Source: Galbula dea (taxonomy: Eukaryota > Chordata > Aves > Piciformes > Galbulidae). From it: 64,000 nt of DNA. Below the pieces are notes generated by a model. It worked only from the letters and a program-made list of their open reading frames with translations, ran no database searches and was not told the origin of the DNA. The stretch is from contig VWZX01009108.1 in NCBI GenBank assembly GCA_013399015.1, positions 3,092,822-3,156,821 on the forward strand, read 5' to 3'. This document shows, in pieces, positions 11,746 to 25,771 of the stretch; the first letter of the stretch is position 1, and the number at the start of each line of letters is the position of its first letter. The position numbers were made by a program, and so were the translations under genes.

Positions 11746-14700
11746 AGTTCTCTGCTTTGCAGGGCTTTTCAGGTGAGGTTTTTGTTGCCCAGACATGGAG
11801 TTTAAATGTAGCAAAACTTCAATTACCTGCTTTTCTTTAAGTGCTCTGATAATGCTTTGCCTCTCCCACACAGAGTGGTTTTATGAGAGCCCTTTAGGGA
11901 GGGGTTTAACTGTCTACTTGGAGTTCAGTAACATTTGTCTTTGCCAACACACATACCCTAAAATAAGGCCTAATATGTTTGATATTGTTGTGGATTGTAA
12001 GGGACTCTTAGCAGTGATTGCCATGATTTTGGGCAAGAGTGGTGTGTACAGGACCTGGGGACACCAGAACTGCCTTACTGGCTCAGTTCACTTTTATTTT
12101 CTTCTTTAGCAGTTTCCCTACCGATCAGATGAAAATCCTTTGAGCATGACAAACACTGGGAGACTTGTTAATGGCTGAAATATTTGATGTACCATTTTTC
12201 TTCCCCCCCCGCCTTGTTACCAGGCTTTAAATTCAAGGGAAATTTCCACTGTGATAAGCAACAATTGCTCTTTAAAGCCTCAGGGAATCAGAGTTTCCCA
12301 AAAGATTGTGCACATGAAAGTATTTATTTCTAAGGCTTATGTGAATTAGATTAATACATAGTTGACAACTACTGAGGAGAATAGCCTTTAGAACAGGAAG
12401 TGTCACTTGGCAGATAAAAGGCTTTTATTTTAAAAAAGGGGGATTGTAGTCATCCCAGAATTGTTCTGATATTTGCAGCTCCAGTTAAATTGGTGAGATA
12501 ATCTGCCAGGCACCTGTTTGCTGAGTGAAACCTCCATTATAGAAGTCTTTTCTGACATTTTGCTTATCTTTAATTGAAAATCCTTTTTCACAAAGTAGTA
12601 GAAACGGAATATTTTTCCACATAACAAACCTAGCTGTGGTTAAAGAAGAAATCCAAAGGCAATGAACTGAGGATTTGCAGGGTGGATGGGAGAGGGGACC
12701 ACCCTTTGAAGGTCTGTGTCACAGTCATTATTTTCCTGAAAAGTGAGGTGAAAATAAACAAGCTTGATGAAATCTGGTAGTGTGTTTCTTTGCTCACAAT
12801 TGAATCTGACTGCCTAGGCAAGGATATAATTTGAAAACTAAGAGGTACAGTAGACAGAGATGATATTGTGAGATGTCAGTAGTTGCTGTGTGACTTGCTG
12901 TTATAGGTAAAATAGATTCACTTTGCTTTTAAGAACAGGTGACTGATTTATTTGAAGTGAGTAGTCTGACATTTTTTGGTATATGGGTTGTTCTGTGTTA
13001 TCACAAGTGCAGAGCTGAAGCCATGTTCTCTTGCTTAAACATCCTTTTGGTGAACAGAGGATTTGCATTTGAAAAAAAAAAATTACTTTGAAGCAAACAC
13101 AAGAACAGAAGATAGAGAAGAGACCAAGGTTTTTACTTTTTCAATGGCTTTTGTTTGTTTCCAGTGGGGATGGGCAGGTGGTCGTTGGCTTGAGATGTAG
13201 TATAGGGCTGAGTCACATTCTAAAAACTAGCACTGTTCAGTATGCTTCCTCCTTTCCACCACCAAAGGTAAAAAAATCAGTGTGAGATATTCCAAAGCAG
13301 ACTTGGTTTTAAAAACTTTGTCTTGTGGAGATGTTGGTCTCCTGTATCTACCAAAGGTCTTGGTCTGTGCAGTGGTTAAGGCAACAGATAGCTTTGTTTA
13401 AGGTATATAGGAGGGCAATTCCATGCAAAAGAAAAGGAAATGGATCTAACTGTTTTCCTGGCACAGAAATAGAAAGGCACAGCTGATACCCACTAGCAGA
13501 AGCTGTGTGAGGCCATCCCATGAGTCAAGAACTGTGGCCATGTTCTGTCGTTTGGGAAGGTTTCTTCCATAGTTTTAGTGGCAGAGGGCTAGTGAAAGGT
13601 TGGCAAAGCTGAGTTACTGGTTCTGTGATGGAAATCTGTCTCTTCAGTGAAACTCCTTAGGTATGAAAGAGTATAGAATTTGACCTGGGAATCTATGAGG
13701 TGCCTGTGTCTTACAGGAGAAAAAGCCAAACAAATAGAGCAAGCAGGAAGTAGCCAGTGCATATGCTGGGTCTGCCTAGGGGCTCCTTTAACCTTCTCTG
13801 TGGCCATTTGCCTGGTTAGATACAGGCCTGTATGCTCTCATACTCATGGGTTCCCAGCAGAGCAATCCCTACATCCTATGACATGCATTCACATTTAATC
13901 ATCCTAAAGAAAAACACACCACACATTATCCCCAGGCATAGGGGGTTTGTTTATTTTCTACTCCTTGTATATTATTCATTGAGGTATTGCAAATCCAGTG
14001 CTGAAGCAAACTGCATGTGATCATTGCTTTAGGGGGGAGGAAATAATAACTACAAATCTTCTCTGGCAAAAGGAAAGTAGACTGGTCTAAATGACCTCAT
14101 AGCCACAAATCATTGCAATTGAAACTGTGTTCTTAAATTGTGTCTTAATTCAGAATCCTATTACTGTATCTATCAATTTATCAACCCAAGAACACCAGTA
14201 AAGTCAGAGAGAATGACAAATATGACAGGGAGCAAAGCAAATTGCACATGGTAGTACATTAACACAGTAGGAACACTGTCTGAATAAACACAGATCTTCC
14301 TCTCTTGCATCTGGTCAGCACAGAGCTATTGTGTTCAAACAATACTGATAGGTTATAGGATTTAGGTTTTGTTCACAGGCCTCTTCCTGTCCTGCTGTGT
14401 CACCTCTGGTAAGGCAGTGTAGGAAATGCAGACACTTGGTCAGCATCCCTCTCAGGAGTGGAAAGCCTGTTTCAGTCCTGTTCCTAAAAGACTTTGACTG
14501 CCTCTGATGGAAAGGGCTTCAGTTTTGTCATAGATTATCAACAGCAACCTGAATGGGAAAATCTTGATGAAAGAGCTGAAGAAATAGAGAAGGGCAAAGA
14601 AATTATTGCACTGCATTCCTACCATTCTGGACCCCCAAAAGAGATGAATTACTTACTGTTGGCTGCTCATTAAGGACAATAAATGTTACCTCCAGCAGTT

Positions 14701-17044
14701 AAGTAAACTAGAAATAGGAAAGTAGCATCAGTATAGGACAGAAAACAAACAAAAAACCCTAGCAATATTTAAAATAAAGATCATTTAGGTCTTCTGTGCA
14801 ATTCCCAGAGCTGTTATAAATAACCACCTTTGGCTTCAGCAGAGCTACCATGATTGACTGTCACTTCACCAATTGCTATGCACACATGCTTTTCTCATCT
14901 GAGTGTACACTCTGTAAGGATTAAAAAGCAAAATCCTTAGGGCAAGACCCTGTTCTCCAATGCTTTTATGAACTGCCCTCACACCCAGCAGGCTACAAAT
15001 GAGGGGAAAAAAGGCATAACCATGCCAAAAATAAGCTATTCTTGTGAGGTTCACTTTCAGAAAGTAACTCGTAGCTGCATGTGTATGCTGAGGTATTTGA
15101 AGGGAAGTAGGAAACTGGGCACTTGATTTCTGTTTGTAGTACTGAGGAGTTGGTGAGCTGAATGCATTAGACAGCTTTGCAAAGGTTGGCCTGTGTGCAT
15201 TGCTGTGGTTGTTCTATAGCTCTAGTTTTCCAGCTACTATACCATTAAAGGATCCTTCCATCTGTTTTTCATGGCGTGCCATGCCACAGTTGATCTGGCA
15301 GAGCACTGGAGAGCACAGGGCCAAAGCAAAAGGTGTGGGAGTGCTAAGTGTTTTATGTTACTCTGCTGGGCAGCAGCTAATCTCTAACTCTCTCTAGAAG
15401 GTGCTGAACCATCAGCTAACCTGATTTACAAGAGATACTGAGCAGGATAAGTAAAGGGAAAGAGGATGAAGTTGTTACCTGTCCTGGTAGAGAAGAGAGG
15501 TGAAAATCAGTCATGCTTTTTCCCTCCCTCAGGCTTCTTATTACAGATTTTGAAGTACAGCTCATTGCACCTGAAGGGATGTAGGTTATAAACAGTGTTA
15601 CTGAATTACCTTTGTCCAGCAAACAAAGCAACCCCAGATAATGAATAATTAGTAGTGATAATAAATCTACAGATTGGAAGAAGGATAAAGGCTAAATGCA
15701 GTGAGGAAAGCTATTAAACCCATCAGCTGAGGCAGCTTTGTATGTCCATTACTAATGAGTATTGACAGCAGTGCTGTGTTAAGTAGTTTGGAGAACAGCT
15801 AAAAACCCAGAGGAAGATGCACACATAAAGTAGCACTACAGAATAGCCACAGCTAGAAAAAAGTACTTATGGTCAGAACATTGGAGTGCTACTTCCTTGT
15901 ACATCTCAGTGTTTCAAAGACTAGATTGTGTTCTGGCAATAAATAGCCATTTTGGAGTCATGGAAAAGGAGGATCTCCAGTTCTAAATCTGTTTTCAGTG
16001 GCAGACCTATTTGCCCCTCCTTAGGGAGTAAACCACTCAGAGGAGCTGTCTGTGCTTGGCACTGCCCTTAGCTCTTCTACCTGCTGTATGCAAAAGAAAC
16101 AAAAGCAATATTTTGGAGCAATTACTGTTTAATTTTAGATACTGATATTTGAATTTTACCTTATGATGAAATAACCTTTAGTTTCTTGAAATTTACTTCT
16201 GCTTAATTGTTGATTTATCAGTTTTTAATGCTGCAGTGTGGTGGTAGCATTGTAATGACTAACTGAAGCTGAAGTTAACCAGAATATATGAGACCAAAAC
16301 CAGAGCTGAGCTGACTCTGGTTTGTGTTAATCCATAATTCAAGACATATTATCATCACAACAATCTGTTTTCCACAGTACATGGAATGCTGATTTCCAAC
16401 TGTGAAATTAAGGGTATGATTTTTTTCTGTTAATACTGTTTCATATCCTACAGCTAATGCAGCTCAGAGTGAAAGGAAGAGGGACAGAATGATTTGGTGA
16501 CATGCTTTTCTAGGTGTGCAGATGTATCTCCAGATGTGAATTGAAACAAAACATTTGTCATTTCCTATGCAGCTTTGCATTACTTAAAAAGTTATTTCAC
16601 TGCACAAAAGCATTTCAGTCAACATCTTAAGGGATAGGAGTCTGAAGCCCTCAAAGACTGAAAAATAAAAGCAATTTGCTTGCTTATGAGCCTTTAATCT
16701 GGGTTTAGACAAACTAGAGGAACTGTTCCCCAATCTTTCAGCCCATCAGAGGGGTTTCCCAGTTGTTACATGGTATTGGTAGGACCCATAAAGTCAGGTG
16801 CTAGGTCAGAAATGGTTTGCAGAAGTGTTCAGAGCTGTGAATTATGGCCTGAAGTGGTTTTATATATTTCCTTGGTGAGAGATTTATATATTTGCCTAAT
16901 GTTTAGCCTTGTGAAACTTTAATTCTTACTGTTTGGAGGTTTTATTTATTTCTATAGAATGACTAGTGACAATCCAGCTACAAATCTACAGTGGAGCAAG
17001 TTAATGAAAGAAGGGTAGTGATCTAGTCCTGAGTGTGCTGTAAT

Positions 17045-17135
17045 CAAGTAAAGAGACCTGGATTCTCTTCCTACTTCTGTTCAGGACTTAGTGTTACTTT
17101 AGGCATATCATTTTATCTCTGCTTACATCTTCACC
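17045..17135 (+). mobile_element. Possible MIR-type SINE relic
   Basis: CCTGGATTCTCTTCCTACTT, GTTACTTTAGGCATATCATT and TTATCTCTGC fall in the order and spacing of the MIR core (CTGGGTTCGAATCCCGGCT, GTGACCTTGGGCAAGT, CTTAACCTCTCTG). Divergence is high, so this is a moderate call. Confidence 0.45.
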
Positions 17136-17292
17136 TCCTGAGACTGGTTGTTTGTTCTATACACAATTCAGGGATGAGGCTGGGGCTTTGCTCTGTGTGC
17201 ATCTCAGTACCCTGAGCCTTGATCCCTGTGAGGCATCTGTATGTTTCACAGTACAAGTGACACTAAGTCATCAGAAGTTGTTACTCTGTGTA

Positions 17293-17310
17293 ACTTTGTT
17301 GTAACAAAGT
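17293..17310. promoter_or_regulatory. Perfect palindrome with two SOX-type cores
   Basis: ACTTTGTT and AACAAAGT flank GT. Each half holds a WWCAAWG-type SOX core, the two cores pointing outward. This is the opposite arrangement to the usual SoxE dimer site, so paired binding is uncertain. Confidence 0.3.
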
Positions 17311-18637
17311 GTCACAGCACCTTGCAAGTGCTTTGTTAAGATTGCTCCCAAGTACATGTGTAGTTAAAAATTCATAGCAATCATGTGCTATCATATTTTC
17401 TCTTCTGCTTCAGTAAGCAATGGGAATGTAGTCTGTATTTCATTGTCATTTACTAGAAGATATAACAGACTATCAGTAAAAGGGTAAATATTCCCAGTAT
17501 AGCTTTAAAAAGCATTTGTGATGCAGAAATTCTCTTCAAAGAAGAGAATGTGTTAATGCTATTTTGAGAGAATGGTATCACACTGCAGTTTAATTTTGGT
17601 AGCCCTTAGCAGGCACTTTTCATGAACATCAGTGTCACAACAGAGGCAGCTGGGTCCTCCAAAGAAATGACTCATTCTGGTGAGGATGTCCTTTAAACAG
17701 AGATTGCAAAAGGCTGCTTCTCACCAGAACAAGTGAAGAGGTGAAGAGATCAGTCTGTGGTTTAGTAAATTTTTTAAAGGAACTGATTATTAACTTGAAA
17801 TTGAAGCTGCCTAGAACAGAGAAAACAGGCACTCTTTCCCAGTCCTCTGCAAAAGCCATGGTGCTTGAGAAACTTTCTGAATAATTCTATTGATGTATCC
17901 AATGCACTCCTTAGTACTGAGAATAAACTGTGGATTTGTTGTTAGAAGACTGAGTCTGTACTCCATAGTTTGGAAGTCATTTGCTGGTTGACCATGACTG
18001 AGTCACTGGAGCAAAGCTTTGCTACCAGGGAACCAGGAAGAAACCTTCTACCCTGCCATGTTCAGGAGCTGAGCAGTGAAGTTCAGTGGTGAAGACCATA
18101 AGAGTGCTCAGCACTGAGGATCAAAAAATACAGTATCATTTTGAAAATGTTATGCTTAACACCCTGATCAGCTGCCTGTAAATGGAATTCCTGTCATGGA
18201 GGAGTCTTCATACAAGAATCAATGAAATTGTTGGTAGTGTTGGTACTTGTGGGAGTGTTCCCTGTATTGTGGAAGCAGGCATTTCCAAAGAGTGTGTTCA
18301 GTTGAAGGCTTTGGATTCTTTGAGCCAAATCAGGCTGCATCTCTGTGTGACTCTTATCCTTCTTGGTTCTGTAACAGGTAACACCTACATTTTTCTAGGT
18401 GCAGACTAAGATGTGGATAACTTTATATAACCCAACTATAAAACTTGTTTGGACTTCTGCACTTCAGGCTGGTATGTTTGAAAGCTTCCCCTAGCACATT
18501 GATTGATGGGGCTGTTGGAGGGATTGGCTGGAAATGGAAGAGAACAAAATTATTGCACCAGCAATCAGGCAGAGAATTGCTACCTGTCAATAATGCTTCA
18601 AGTGCTGGAGCTGAAGGTTTTGGTTAACTTTTGGCAA

Positions 18638-18649
18638 GTGCATATGCAT
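18638..18649. promoter_or_regulatory. Candidate POU-dimer palindrome (MORE-like)
   Basis: GTGCATATGCAT differs at one position from the MORE palindrome ATGCATATGCAT bound by paired POU factors. Presence of the sequence is certain; binding is inference. Confidence 0.35.
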
Positions 18650-18954
18650 ATCTGAAGTTCAGAAAGTTGACATTGAGGTATCTTGTTAAAATCCCCTCTT
18701 GAAAGCTGTTTTCCTTCCCATCCCCTTCAGTGAAGTCATTCCTGGCTGCTTTTCCAGCATGTGTTGCTAAATGTGCCTTTGCCTCTTGGCCTCCTTTGAG
18801 ATGCTGCTCTGAGGTGCAGTGTGTCTCCTGCTAGCTCCTGCTCTGTGTGACCTTTGCAAAACCCTGTGCATCTGCAGGGCTGCTTAAAGATGAGATAAGG
18901 CACCTCTGCTTAATTTCTGTTTAGACTATTAGCCACTTGTGTGACTTAAGTTAC

Positions 18955-19005
18955 AACAGTTAATTAAATCCTTGGTTACTTGCCTAATTAGAAACAATAG
19001 TGCCT
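18955..19005. promoter_or_regulatory. Candidate enhancer: homeodomain and SOX motif cluster
   Basis: Within 45 bp are the palindromes TTAATTAA (18960-18967) and CTAATTAG (18984-18991) and a SOX-like AACAATAG (18993-19000). Motif presence is certain; function is inference. Confidence 0.3.
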
Positions 19006-19737
19006 CATTAAAAGATCATACCATATAAACCCCAGTCCTCCCAAACCAGCAGTAGGGAGGACAATTTCATACTACTGGGAGTGGATTTTATTTGAACCAC
19101 AATAATGTTTTCTGGCTGTCTCAAAAAGAGTGTGATCTGATGCATTAGAGTCCCCTGGGAATCCTCAGGGTGATTATCTGACAAGCTGTTGGGTTCCAAG
19201 GCCACTGTAAGCCAGAAAGTGTGTAAGCCTGTAGGTCTGAATGGAAATGAGTGTCCCTGAGAAAAATTGTATGACAAGGATTTAAAACCTTGTGCATCTG
19301 TTAAAGCTGTGAAAGCAGCAGTGACTTGCTGGAATGGTACTGGGAGAGATGGCAGCAAGTCATAGCTCGGGGCTTGCAAGGGAGGGGGATGTGGGATGGG
19401 GAGTAATCTGAGAGTAGGTGCCTGGTCTAGTAGAACTGTAAATTCTGATGGGTTTATCTGTGCTGTTTTATTGGTGCTTGTGGGGCTCATTATTTAAGAC
19501 AGAAACTGTCAGAACAATTGCTGTGTCTGTTTTGGCAGAGTGCTGCTCCTCGCTCATCGCTGCATGCACACAGAGAACTTCAAATGATTGTATATTCTTA
19601 TGGCACTTCACAGTTAAAACACTCACAGAAGATGTGAGGATGATGGGAAGTGCTGCTTTGCACTGAAGAGTTAAGTTCTACAGAATGCTAAGCTTTCCTA
19701 AAAGTACAGAGTGTTTGGCTTCCAATTTTTGTCACTG

Positions 19738-19770
19738 TTCCCTTCAGGAAATATTTTTTCCCTTCAGGAA
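19738..19770. repeat. Short tandem duplication (20-bp period)
   Basis: TTCCCTTCAGGAA occurs at 19738-19750 and again at 19758-19770, giving two copies with a 20-bp period. It probably arose by slippage. Confidence 0.8.
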
Positions 19771-22700
19771 AAATTGGGGTGCTCTGTGTTGCCTTGAAAT
19801 CCCACCCTTGGCAGCCCTGTATGTGCTGCCTCTTCAGAGAGATGTGTGTTGTTGTGTATAGTAATCTCATGAAAAGAAACTTGCATTTCTATAGCCTATC
19901 AGTGCACAGGAAAGCTGATTAATTCATAGTTTAGATGAGACTGAGTTAAAAAGAAAGTCAGCATCTTTTACTGTTTGTTTGTCTGGTTCCTGGTGTGTTA
20001 CAAAATGTCTCTATTAGCAAAGCTGCTGGGGGGTTAATTTGCACTAACAGCCTAATCATCTCCAACATCATCATTTTAGGTTTTCATATTGCTGCTTAGA
20101 TCAGCAAGACTAGAGAAAAGACTTGAGAAATGGCATATATCCTAGGAAAAAAAGAAAACTAGGGGGGGGAAGGCATTTCATACACAGCCCTCTGCATTCC
20201 CAGCTGCCAGGCTGCTTAAAAAGATTTGCTGTTTCTCACAAGCTCTGGCTCTAAGGTGTAAGCCTTGATTTCCAAAGTGCTATGAGACTGAGCTCTAGAG
20301 ACAGGCTCATTAAAGGGAATATGTGGTACTTACCCACCAAAGTCTAGTGCTTGATTCCTCAGCCTCCCTGATTAGTCATTAAACAGAACACACAAATAAT
20401 TGTGGATCATGAATCACAAGTTGGTTCTGCAGATAAGAGTGCCTGACATACCAGACCATAAAGTCATGCTTGGTCTTTCACTCATCCCAGGAGTGCTGGA
20501 GAAGTCAATTTAGCCCTACAGGTGATCATTAAGGCACAAATGCTGTTGCTGACCAGTGTAAGGGGGTTCCTGATTTGGCATATTGGACATTCATGGATCC
20601 TATTTTGGGGAAACTCAATTTTCTTGTGGGTTGCATGGCTGATTACTCAGGACTCTCAGCTTTGCTATACATCTGAAAAAATGAGATGCTGTGATGCTAA
20701 TTGCTGGAGTCACTGAGTCACTTTATGTGCCTGGTCTCAGCAGGTTGTAGAAATAGCACCAGTAGTAACAGAAACATTTTTCTGCTTGAGGTTATGTCTA
20801 GCTTAGAAAAAGGCTGATTCCAGAGAGAGCTCCTATGGAAAGGAAACACCAAGCCACAGTAGGAGCTTGTCACTTAGGAACGGACCCAAATTTAGTCCTG
20901 TTGAAAGTAATGAGAGTATTCACAGGCTGCTTTTTATCCCTCAGGATTCAAGACATTCATGACAGGCCACATTAGCACCAGCCTCTGCTTTTCTCTCCTG
21001 TAGCAGCCTGATGACAGTTTTGGTCATTCCCTTCTACTGGAAACCTTTTGTGTGTATGTGTATTTAGTTGCTATTGATTGTATGATGATGCTAGTGGGCA
21101 AAGTACATTTACATGTAGTATTGTTTTTTGAGACAGCAGATAAAGGGATGCTGTTAAAGATTTATTTGCCTACTCAGTACACTCTGAAGAGAACAGCTGG
21201 TTTGAATGGAGAGGCTCAAGGCAAACACAAGGAGATGGAACAGGCAGTGTTACTTACAGAAGGCAGCTGTAGTGTCAGGAGGGTCACACAACCTTGCAGG
21301 TAACATCATGGCAGCATGCAAGTAGGTGACTTGGATCTTTGCCTGTGGATTTTGGTTTAGTGGTGGATACCACTGTGCTCACGATGGCATGTGAAGGTGG
21401 TGATTCCAGACCTAATGAGCTCAGCCTCACAACGGAATCTCTGCAGGGAGGTAACAGCAACCTTGTGGCTTTTAGGTCCACTGGGTTTGAGCTAAGTGAC
21501 ATTGAGCTTCAAAGCAATTCCCCAGTGAAGAGTTAGTATCCTAAATCAAGCTGTTCAAAGCCCTAGAAAGGATATTGCAAGTGGCAGTCTAGCCTGGATG
21601 GAAATGAGTGAACCTGATGTGTAATCTCCATTTGCTAAGACTCTAGGGTACTGCTTAAGATTTTTTTCTCTTATCTGCCTGAGACAGTGCTATTGTACTT
21701 AACACTGGGCAAAAATATTGACACAGTTGAGTGAAGATTTTATTGACTGGCTATGGACAGTGACAGCTGGTTAATTTTAACATTTTCTGAAAGATCTTTA
21801 AATCCTGATTGGTTGCTCAGCATTAAGCTCTGGTCTCCCTCTGTGTTCCTAAGTAGGGCTGTGCTGTCATCTCTTCTCATTCCTTCATTTCCATAGCATC
21901 TCAGGTGAGGGGTGCTCTGTCCATTGCTATGGTAACAGCTGCTTTTCTTACTTAAAGTAAACATTGACATAAGCCTCCACTGTAACATGTTCTTTTGATT
22001 CCTTTTGTACACCCAATAGATGCCATAACTGTGCAGCTATGTCATGATTGCAGTGGATAGAGAGCAATAAACCAGGAAAAGAGTGCCCTGGTATAGAGCT
22101 GGTTTTGCCTTTCAACACACACATAGTTTTATGTCAGCTATTTCAACTCTGGGTTTATTCCTACCCATGTTTAATTACATTTCAAATACTGCAGGGTGGA
22201 AACAGTCCCTGACTGTGTGTTAGTGAGTGCTTAAGGGAAATGGGATCTAATAGCAGATGAGGCATGCTAACTTTGTTTTTCCTCTTAAACAGCTCCATTT
22301 TGAAGTTGAATTGATCCCATGAACTTTTGGCAGTGCTTCAAAATCCCTCCTATCCTTTTGCTGAAGGCTAATGATGGGAGTAGCAGTTCTTTTTCCTGTG
22401 TTAACACTTTTATTTTGTTGTCTTAAAAAACCCCAAATGCCCTGTGAAAAGCTTTATGTAATCGTGGTAGCCTCAGCCCCCTCCACAAGGTATTGCTATC
22501 CAGCACCCTTCAAACTGCCTTTCCTCAGGACCTGCATGGTGTGATGCAAATGCAGAAGGAAGTATTGACAGTTCTCCCCCCACAGTAGGGGAGGGGATTT
22601 GCTCTGAGTCCTAACCCCCAGCAGCCCCTGTGCCTCCTACCCTGGGGAGAGCTGTTAGGTCTGGCCCTTCTTGAAAGGGAAAATGCTGTTTAAAAAAGTC

Positions 22701-25240
22701 TTTCTGCAAGTGTTTTGCAGGGGTTTCCCTGCTCCCTCCCACAATTATCTGAGAAATGTAGCAATTTTTGGGTTTAGAGAAGAAAAATATTCTACAAGAA
22801 AGAGGCTTGCATGTTCTGTATTCTGTTCTGTATGCTTTTAGAGTGATTCCAAGGGAACCTCATTAAACATCTTTACAGCACTCTTAGGTTCATCTCTATT
22901 AACTATTATAGGGATTTCCCAGGAGGGAATTTTAGTGCCTTGCACTAAAATCAAGCACAATTTAGTCTGATAGACCATTCTGTTGGGAGTGATGACATTA
23001 CAAATGCTATGCATGGATAGAAGCATTTGCAGGATTGAAGCTCTAAAGCCCCAGTTCTGCAACAAGACTATTGATGCACTTAGCTGTGTGTGCTGTGGCC
23101 AAAGTTAACTTCAAATCAAGATCATGCTTTGTGAAATGCTGTTTAATCCTGCAGGTGAACTGTGCTGTGTATTGCACAGAATAGTGTTGAAAGTGGTTTA
23201 ATTGCTTACCCATCTGATGTGGATTAGATGATACTTACCTACTTCTGCAGAGTTATTTTAATGTAAGGGAGCCACAGAGTTAGATTTGGTTTAAATATTG
23301 CTGATTATTCTGCTCTGAGGATAGTACTCTTTTCTCCTGGTCAAAGGACTTCTTCTATTCATAAAGCTATGACCAGAAGGTGTCATTTTGGGGGATGCCT
23401 TCCCTAACATTGTACACTAGGCAATTAGGTAAGAGGGCTCAAAAGAAAGAGCCACAACAACTCCCTTGTTCTTATAGCTCTAAATGAGAGTGAGTCATGG
23501 CTAGACCCCAGCTGGATGTGAGAGTGATTCCCAGGAATGGGAAATGGTCAAGAACTTCTTGTTCTAGGAAGCTGTGATTGTTCAGAAAGGCAATGCTGTG
23601 TTATCTAATGATATCTGCCTCCACATATCTCACTGCTGCTCGTTTCTGGTATGTCTCTTTATTTAAGTCCTAGCTGTTCAAGGAGGAAATTTAACAGATT
23701 CATGGCAAGAGCAAGTGACCAAACGTGCATCTTCCTCTGCTTAAAAAAAAGTCTCAATGGATAAGGAATGTGACTTTGGTAACTGTTTAAAGGGTACTTA
23801 AGGGCCCCCCTGGGCTAGGTAGATTGGCTCTATGTTTTGCCTTTTTGCCAAATAATTGATTCAGAGTCAGAAAGATAAAAGGAAGAGGTAGCAAAATGCA
23901 GGAGAGTTGTAGGAGTTTCCTCTTTACAAACAAAATCGAATTAGTCCTATTAAAAATTACACTTGCTGTTCTGAAATGTACTCAAGTGTTCAGTGAGTAA
24001 CTTTTTATTTCTCTTTTCTGTAAATATTAAAAAAGAGAAAAATATGAAACACAACCTGAGCTTAACTCACTCTGAGCATATTCTTATGATCTGGCAAAAA
24101 AAAAGGCAAACTATTCTGTTTCATTTTAGAGCCTCATCATTCAGAACAGAAAAGAGCCTTGTGTGGGAATTCATTCCAGATATAGGTATTTTGGAGAAAA
24201 CTGGCATCTGGACTGATTTTAGTAGGGAATTCTTAAATCTGGCTATTTATGCTTCTTACATCTTTCCAGTATGTTGTCTAAGGCTTAAAACACCCTTAGA
24301 GCAGTGTTTCTTGTAAAGTTCCAAATGAGTGTTCCTGACCTGGTAGGTAAAGCTGCTTGTGATTAATAGTCAGATGGCTTTTGTCTTCTTTCCTTGTAAA
24401 CACCTTGATTGTCACCTGTGATTAAAGATGACTTGGCAGTGTTTGAGTCTGGAAATCCTTACATATTCTGATAGGAGTAAATTTGTGTAAGTGTTGGTTG
24501 TTCTAGAACTTGAGATTTATATTGCATGAACACACAACTGTTTGGCTAAGTCTTTCTTTTTCTTTCTCTTTAAGCAATCTATTTAGGTTTTTGGCTTTAT
24601 CTGCACCTTGCACTCTTTACATTCTCACTGGAGAGAGAAATAAGGAGATTGGAGCTGTAATTTCTCTTGTCTGATTAAACACAATGTGAGACTTGCATTT
24701 GATATGATACTGCTTGGGCTGTCTTACACAGGAGTAATAATATCTGTCCAGCATGTGATGAGAGAGGACAAAATGTTATCACAGTTCCAGTGTTTGTATA
24801 TTAAATTTCCACATAGGCTTGAAAATAATAATGGTGAGAATGACTCTGACTTCTCTGAAGTAAGTCTTCTAGACATGTTATCTCTTCTGCTTTATTGTGA
24901 TGAAGTGAGTGTGTTACATATGTTACATAAATATGTATAGAAAAGTGTGCTCCCTTGGTGCAAGTGTTACTATGGGATGGTTAAAGCAGTAGGTCATGAA
25001 TGTGGTCCCCAGAGCCACTAGATGAGACTGCTGCCTTTTGTCACTCAGTTCATCCTTCCATGCCTCACATCCATCAGCATGCTGAGACTGGTGCATTGAC
25101 CCCACTCACAACAGATGTAAGTGATCCTTCTGAGAGGAGTTGTGTCTCTTCCATGCAGGTATCCATGGACTTAGGAGAACAAGAATTGTGCTAGGCAGAA
25201 TTTTCTCTCTCCTATTGTTGCACAAGGTTTACTTGCAAAT

Positions 25241-25273
25241 CCAGTCCTTGACCTATCTAGATACAAGGACTGG
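25241..25273. repeat. Perfect inverted repeat, 10-bp arms, 13-nt loop
   Basis: Arms CCAGTCCTTG (25241-25250) and CAAGGACTGG (25264-25273) are exact reverse complements. No mobile-element context or flanking duplication was seen. Confidence 0.9.
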
Positions 25274-25771
25274 TTGAGGTCACCACAGGCAGCTGCTAGA
25301 TTGCCTCCAAGAAAACAGTTTCTAACCCTGTCCCCTCTGCAGGAGGGAGAGGAGCTGGAGGTCAGCAGGCAGGCAGCACCTTTGAGACCTCTCTGCAGCA
25401 CTGCCAGCAGCAATGCACCTGTTTTAGCCAAAGCTCCTGTGGAAGCTGCTGCTTTGGGTCATCTCTGCCACCACTGCCACCAAGAGCAGCAGCTGTGAAC
25501 CAGCAGCTCTTCAACCTTTGCACTCCTCTGATCTAAATATATGACACATTCCTGATGCTGGTGGACTTTGGATCAGTCAGTAGCTGCTGCCCAGCATTAT
25601 TCTGTTTGCATACTGTGAGATCACTTCTGGTGTTGGGGGAATTTGTTTCCCTTTGAGCAGAATCACAGTGAGGTTTGGCTGGCAACTTTTTTTAAGTGCA
25701 GGCATCCTTTTGTAGAGCCAAGTGTTTTCTTATTTGATTTGGCTCTTGCTTTATCTGGAACTGTGCCAAAA

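Noticed and set aside
14898..14960. Possible L2-type 3' end
   Set aside because: A CTGTAAGG and an AGGGCAAGACCCTG block recall the L2 terminus but the rest does not align.
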